DNA from: an uncultured Oscillospiraceae bacterium
GTDB lineage: Bacteria; Bacillota; Clostridia; Oscillospirales; Oscillospiraceae
Length of the DNA stretch: 7,813 nt
NCBI GenBank assembly: GCA_934561725.1
Contig: CAKTGW010000038.1
Span: 1 to 7,813, forward strand
Reading direction: 5' to 3'
Below the pieces are notes generated by a model. That model was not told where the DNA came from, ran no database searches, and saw only the letters and a list, made by a program, of their open reading frames with translations. Numbering within the stretch: the stretch's first letter is position 1; the number at the start of each line of letters is the position of its first letter. Both the position numbers and the translations under genes were made by a program. Of the stretch, positions 4,810 to 7,813 are shown in pieces.

Positions 4810-6394
4810 ATTCTTTTGTTATTATGGCTTCGGCAATGCGGATGCCGTCTACGGCGGCGGAGACAATGCCGCCGGCATAGCCGGCGCCCTCCCCGCAGGG
4901 ATACAGGCCCAGAAGCCGTGTGGCGCAAAAATCTGTACCGCGCTGGATGCGTAACGGCGAGCTGGAACGGCTTTCTATGCCGGTGAGGACAGCTGCTGGA
5001 GCATCGAAGCCGCGGACCTTTTTGCCAAACCGGGGCAGGGCCAGACGTAGACTCTCCGTTACGAAGCCGGGCAGCGCCTTGCTGAGGTCTGTCCAGGTGA
5101 CGCCGGGGCGGTAAGAGGGTTCAATACCCTGGGCGCCTGCTGAGGGAGTACCGGAAAGAAAATCTCCAACAGTCTGGGCCGGGGCGTATCCCCGGCCGCC
5201 GCCAAGAGCAAAGGCTTTTTGTTCCCAGTAATGCTGGAACCGTACGCCGGCCAGCGGGTCGGCGCCATCAAAATCGTCGGGCGTAACATTGACGAGCAAT
5301 GCGCCGTTGATATTCTCGCCATCACGGGCGCGATAGCTCATGCCGTTCGTGACGATCTCGCCATCGCCGGAGGCGGAGGCGACCACTACGCCGCCGGGGC
5401 AGACGCAGAAGGAAAAGACACTGCGGCCATTTTCCAGATGCTCGGCAAGCTTGTAATCAGCAGGCGGCAGCTGCTCGTGCAGCGGGCCGAATTGAGCGGC
5501 ACTGATATCTTTCTGGCGGTGTTCGATCCGTACACCCATGGCGAAGGGCTTGGGGATCAGCTCCAGGCCGCTTTCTGCAAGCATGGCAAAGCTGTCCCGG
5601 GCGGAGTGGCCGATGGCCAGAACAACAGCATCAGTATCTGCGGTATAGCTGCCGCCGGAACTTTCGGCGGTCACACCGGTCAGTACGCCTTCGGAAAAGT
5701 GCAGTCCGGTCATCCTGTGGCCGAAGCGAACCTCGCAGCCCAGACGAATCAGCTCCAGACGGATGGCGCGCACGACCTGACGCAAAATGTCCGTACCGAT
5801 GTGGGGCTTATGGGACCAGAGAATATCCTCCGGTGCACCAAATTGATGCAGAGTTTCCAGAACGGCGGTGATCCTGCCGTCGTGTGTGCCGGTGGTGAGC
5901 TTTCCGTCAGAAAAAGCGCCGGCGCCGCCCTCGCCGAACTGGACGTTGGATTCACGGTCTGTTTTGCCGGTTTTCCAGCTGGTTTCTACCGTGTGCGTCC
6001 GGCTGTCTATATCCTCACCGCGTTCCAGAACCAGGCAGGGAATACCGGCCCGGGCCAAATACAAAGCGGCAAAAAGCCCGGCAGGGCCGAGACCTACAAC
6101 AACGGGCCGTTTGCTGCTTTGACGCAGGCGGATCGGCGGAATATATTGGGGCGGCGAATAAGCGCTGATGGAGCGGTCTCTGCTTTTGCGAAGCAGTGCA
6201 GATTCGTTGGCACATTCCACAAGCAGAGAGCATACCATGGCGGGCTGATGGCCGCGGCGGGCGTCTATGGATGAGCGCGTCAATGCAACGCGTGTGAGCG
6301 CATCGGCAGAGATGTGCAGCCGCTTTGCGGCTGCGGCGCGGATCTCGGCCTCGCCGGACAGGGGCGGCAGCCGCAGATTGGTGATTTTGATCAT
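4808..6394 (-). CDS. Uncharacterised FAD-dependent dehydrogenase (COG2509 type)
   Basis: This is a cytosolic flavoprotein of a widespread family of unknown substrate. Residues 1-90 form an N-terminal alpha/beta domain typical of this family. A Rossmann dinucleotide-binding motif follows (VVVGLGPAGLFAALYLARAG, 98-117) with the ribose-binding acidic residue Glu124 in LVLERG. Then come the family hallmarks NVQFGEGGAGAFSDGKL (150-166), the CPGG motif (332-335), ESRSSSPLRI (474-483) and the C-terminal FAD-contact motif PCGEGAGYAGGI (499-510). At 528 residues it is full length. Its ATG overlaps the stop of the upstream GntR gene in an ATGA, with GGAG 10 bases upstream, implying translational coupling. 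It is the last gene of a three-gene operon. The reaction is unknown. A reductase or dehydrogenase acting on a hydrophobic substrate is only a guess. Confidence 0.92.
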   Translation of the reverse strand: MIKITNLRLPPLSGEAEIRAAAAKRLHISADALTRVALTRSSIDARRGHQPAMVCSLLVECANESALLRKSRDRSISAYSPPQYIPPIRLRQSSKRPVVVGLGPAGLFAALYLARAGIPCLVLERGEDIDSRTHTVETSWKTGKTDRESNVQFGEGGAGAFSDGKLTTGTHDGRITAVLETLHQFGAPEDILWSHKPHIGTDILRQVVRAIRLELIRLGCEVRFGHRMTGLHFSEGVLTGVTAESSGGSYTADTDAVVLAIGHSARDSFAMLAESGLELIPKPFAMGVRIEHRQKDISAAQFGPLHEQLPPADYKLAEHLENGRSVFSFCVCPGGVVVASASGDGEIVTNGMSYRARDGENINGALLVNVTPDDFDGADPLAGVRFQHYWEQKAFALGGGRGYAPAQTVGDFLSGTPSAGAQGIEPSYRPGVTWTDLSKALPGFVTESLRLALPRFGKKVRGFDAPAAVLTGIESRSSSPLRIQRGTDFCATRLLGLYPCGEGAGYAGGIVSAAVDGIRIAEAIITKE

Positions 6395-7062
6395 AAAGCA
6401 GGATCTCCGTGGTTTTTCATAGCATCGCGCACCAGCTTTTTGGTGCGGCGGATATGCTTTTGCAGCAGACGTTCGGCGCGGGGCAGATCGCCGTTCAGCA
6501 GAGTGTCGATCAGCTCTATATGCTGCATTTCGCTCTCGATACCGCCCTCCAGCGTCTTCAGCTGGATAGAGAACAGTGTGGAGAGCGTATAGATCTGAAG
6601 AGAGAGCTCGTCAATATATTCATTATCATTGAAGCTCATGACCATATGATGCATACGGCCGTCAAATTCGTTGTGCCGTTCAATATCAAAGGGGACGGTG
6701 CGGAGAATATCCTCGGCCTCTGCGCGCATGGCAGCCAGCTGTGCGCGTTCGTCCTCTGTATTCCGGAAGGAACGGACGCCGCGGCGTTCCAAAATGTCAC
6801 GCATGTTCAATACGTCGTTGATGTATTTTTCCGTAAAGCGGCGGACAAAAATGCCGCGGTTGGGCCGGCTTATCAGCAGTCCCTCGCCGACAAGACGGCT
6901 GAGCGCTTCGCGCAGAGGCGAGCGGGAGACAGCATAATACCGGGCAAGCTCAGCCTCATTGAGCTGTGCGCCCGGGGGATGCACGCCCCGCAGGATGTTC
7001 TCCCGCAGGGCGGCGTAGATCTGCTGCTGAACAGAGGGCTGAAGCTCCATCAGTCCTGCCAT
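6391..7062 (-). CDS. GntR-family transcriptional regulator, FadR/FCD subgroup
   Basis: This is a cytosolic DNA-binding repressor or activator that responds to a small carboxylate-type ligand in characterised relatives. The N-terminal winged helix (about 12-75) shows LNEAELARYYAVSRSPLREALSRLVGEGLL and the wing RGIFV. The all-helical FCD ligand domain (about 82-208) keeps the metal-site pattern Asp134-x3-His138, His181 (in MQHIELIDTLLNGD) and His203 (in LLQKHIRR). The length of 223 residues is normal. ATG 7062 overlaps the preceding gene by 13 bases but has no evident ribosome site. An in-frame ATG at 7050 forms a TGATG junction with the upstream stop, with AGGA just before it, and may be the true start (219 residues). 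It sits between an RNase-like gene and an FAD-enzyme gene and probably regulates its own operon. The ligand is unknown. Confidence 0.93.
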   Translation of the reverse strand: MAGLMELQPSVQQQIYAALRENILRGVHPPGAQLNEAELARYYAVSRSPLREALSRLVGEGLLISRPNRGIFVRRFTEKYINDVLNMRDILERRGVRSFRNTEDERAQLAAMRAEAEDILRTVPFDIERHNEFDGRMHHMVMSFNDNEYIDELSLQIYTLSTLFSIQLKTLEGGIESEMQHIELIDTLLNGDLPRAERLLQKHIRRTKKLVRDAMKNHGDPAL

Positions 7063-7813
7063 TTGTCGCAGAGCTTGTCGATCTCTGCGGTAAAGGCACG
7101 TACGTCCTTGTTGGGGCGTCCGTCAAACCGCTTGGCAATATTCGTCAGGCGGCGCACAGCGTCCATAAGAGCGGCCAGAAGCTGACGGGCTTTGGTATCC
7201 CGGGGCTTTGCGCCTTCGGGCTCCACAGGGACGGGAACGGCCTCATAGACCATTGCGTCGGCGGCAAGATCATAGACTGTGCCGCTGTAAGGAGCAATGA
7301 CGTTCTGGAAGCCCTGCTCTTCTCTGAGGCAGTTGGCAAAGCTGGTGCAGCTGGCGTCCTCGCCGTGGTTGACAAACACCGTATGCGGTTTGGTTTCAAA
7401 GCCGTTGATCCACTCCAACAGGCCGTTTTTATCTGCATGGCCGCTTTTTCCGGCCAGATAACGGATCTCGGCGTTGACGGCAATGTCCTCACCGAAGAGC
7501 TTTACGCTTTTGGCGCCCTCATAAAGACTGCGGCCCAGTGTGCCTACGGCCTGATAGCCGACGAAAAGAATGATGCTGTCCTTGCGCCAGAGGTTATGCT
7601 TCAGGTGGTGGCGGATACGGCCGGCCTCGCACATGCCGCTGGCGGAGAGAATGACCTTCGGGGCGGGGTCAAAGTTGATGGCTTTGGAATCTTCGGATGT
7701 GACGGAGATCTCCAGCCCGGGGAAAACCAGCGGGTTGATGCCCGCATCCAGCAGAGCCAGTGTTTCCTCGTCAAAGCAGCTGCGGTCGCACTGGAGGAAC
7801 ACGCTGGTGGCCT
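7050..7813 (-). CDS. Metallo-beta-lactamase/beta-CASP RNase-like protein, C-terminal part (cut by right edge)
   Basis: This is the C-terminal part of a probable RNA-processing exonuclease/endonuclease of the COG1236 (Ysh1/CPSF73-like) type, acting on RNA in the cytosol. The frame is open to the window edge (...ATSVFLQCDRS...); a GTG at 7802 is an internal valine, not a start. Visible are the beta-CASP stretch VILSASGMCEAGRIRHHL, GYQAVGTLGRSL, motif B in SGHADKNGLLEW and motif C in VFVNHGED, whose histidines help bind the catalytic zincs. A helical, charged tail of about 70 residues follows. The HxHxDH zinc motif and about half of the usual 530 or so residues lie beyond the window. The stop overlaps the next gene (TGATG), so it is co-transcribed with the GntR and FAD genes. 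Confidence 0.92.
   Translation of the reverse strand, partial: ATSVFLQCDRSCFDEETLALLDAGINPLVFPGLEISVTSEDSKAINFDPAPKVILSASGMCEAGRIRHHLKHNLWRKDSIILFVGYQAVGTLGRSLYEGAKSVKLFGEDIAVNAEIRYLAGKSGHADKNGLLEWINGFETKPHTVFVNHGEDASCTSFANCLREEQGFQNVIAPYSGTVYDLAADAMVYEAVPVPVEPEGAKPRDTKARQLLAALMDAVRRLTNIAKRFDGRPNKDVRAFTAEIDKLCDKWQD

Noticed and set aside
5219..6274. Plus-strand open frame (351 codons) opposite the FAD dehydrogenase
   Set aside because: It is antisense to a full-length, motif-complete gene. It has no domain resemblance, and the operon on the other strand has tight overlaps.
1..7813. CRISPR array, tRNA/rRNA, insertion sequence or riboswitch
   Set aside because: I saw no regularly spaced repeats, cloverleaf, terminal inverted repeats with transposase, or structured leader. 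The longest gene-free stretches (64-201 and 3774-3971) are under 200 bases and are explained by terminators and divergent promoters.

Overview
The window looks like chromosomal DNA of a Gram-positive, gut-type Firmicute. Clostridia, and probably an Oscillospiraceae-like genus, is an inference from protein style and not a proven assignment. Supporting signs are strong AGGAGG-type ribosome sites, a lipoprotein with a lipobox, a membrane-anchored HtrA protease rather than a periplasmic one, and clostridial-style two-component proteins. I see no insertion sequence, phage gene, CRISPR array, tRNA or rRNA.

Layout, left to right. Bases 1-63 (+) are the last 20 codons of a gene whose tail matches amino-acid ABC transporter ATPases (GlnQ type). 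A near-perfect bidirectional terminator (62-98) and a second GC-rich hairpin (130-155) separate it from a converging minus-strand block. That block reads, in transcription order, OmpR-type response regulator (3773-3075), sensor histidine kinase (3069-1645) and HtrA serine protease (1548-202). The gene set resembles CssRS/HtrA of Bacillus and CiaRH/HtrA of streptococci, so it is probably an envelope protein-quality stress circuit. Upstream of both the regulator gene and htrA I find a matching 18-bp site, made of heptamers repeated every 11 bp and placed just upstream of a GATATAAT -10 box. This suggests that the regulator controls its own operon and htrA.

Divergent from the regulator lies a single-gene unit on the plus strand (3972-4763) with its own promoter, Shine-Dalgarno and terminator. 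It encodes a lipoprotein of the family-3 amino-acid-binding type whose domain order appears circularly permuted. The segment that normally ends such proteins comes first, directly after the lipobox, and the segments that normally begin it follow. The usual amino-acid-gripping Arg and Asp also appear to be replaced. This is the most unusual object in the window.

The right part (7813-4808, minus strand) is a tightly packed, probably translationally coupled operon: a beta-CASP metallo-beta-lactamase RNase-like protein cut by the window edge, a GntR/FCD regulator, and a COG2509-type FAD-dependent dehydrogenase. Its last gene converges on the lipoprotein gene, and both share one bidirectional terminator at 4773-4809.
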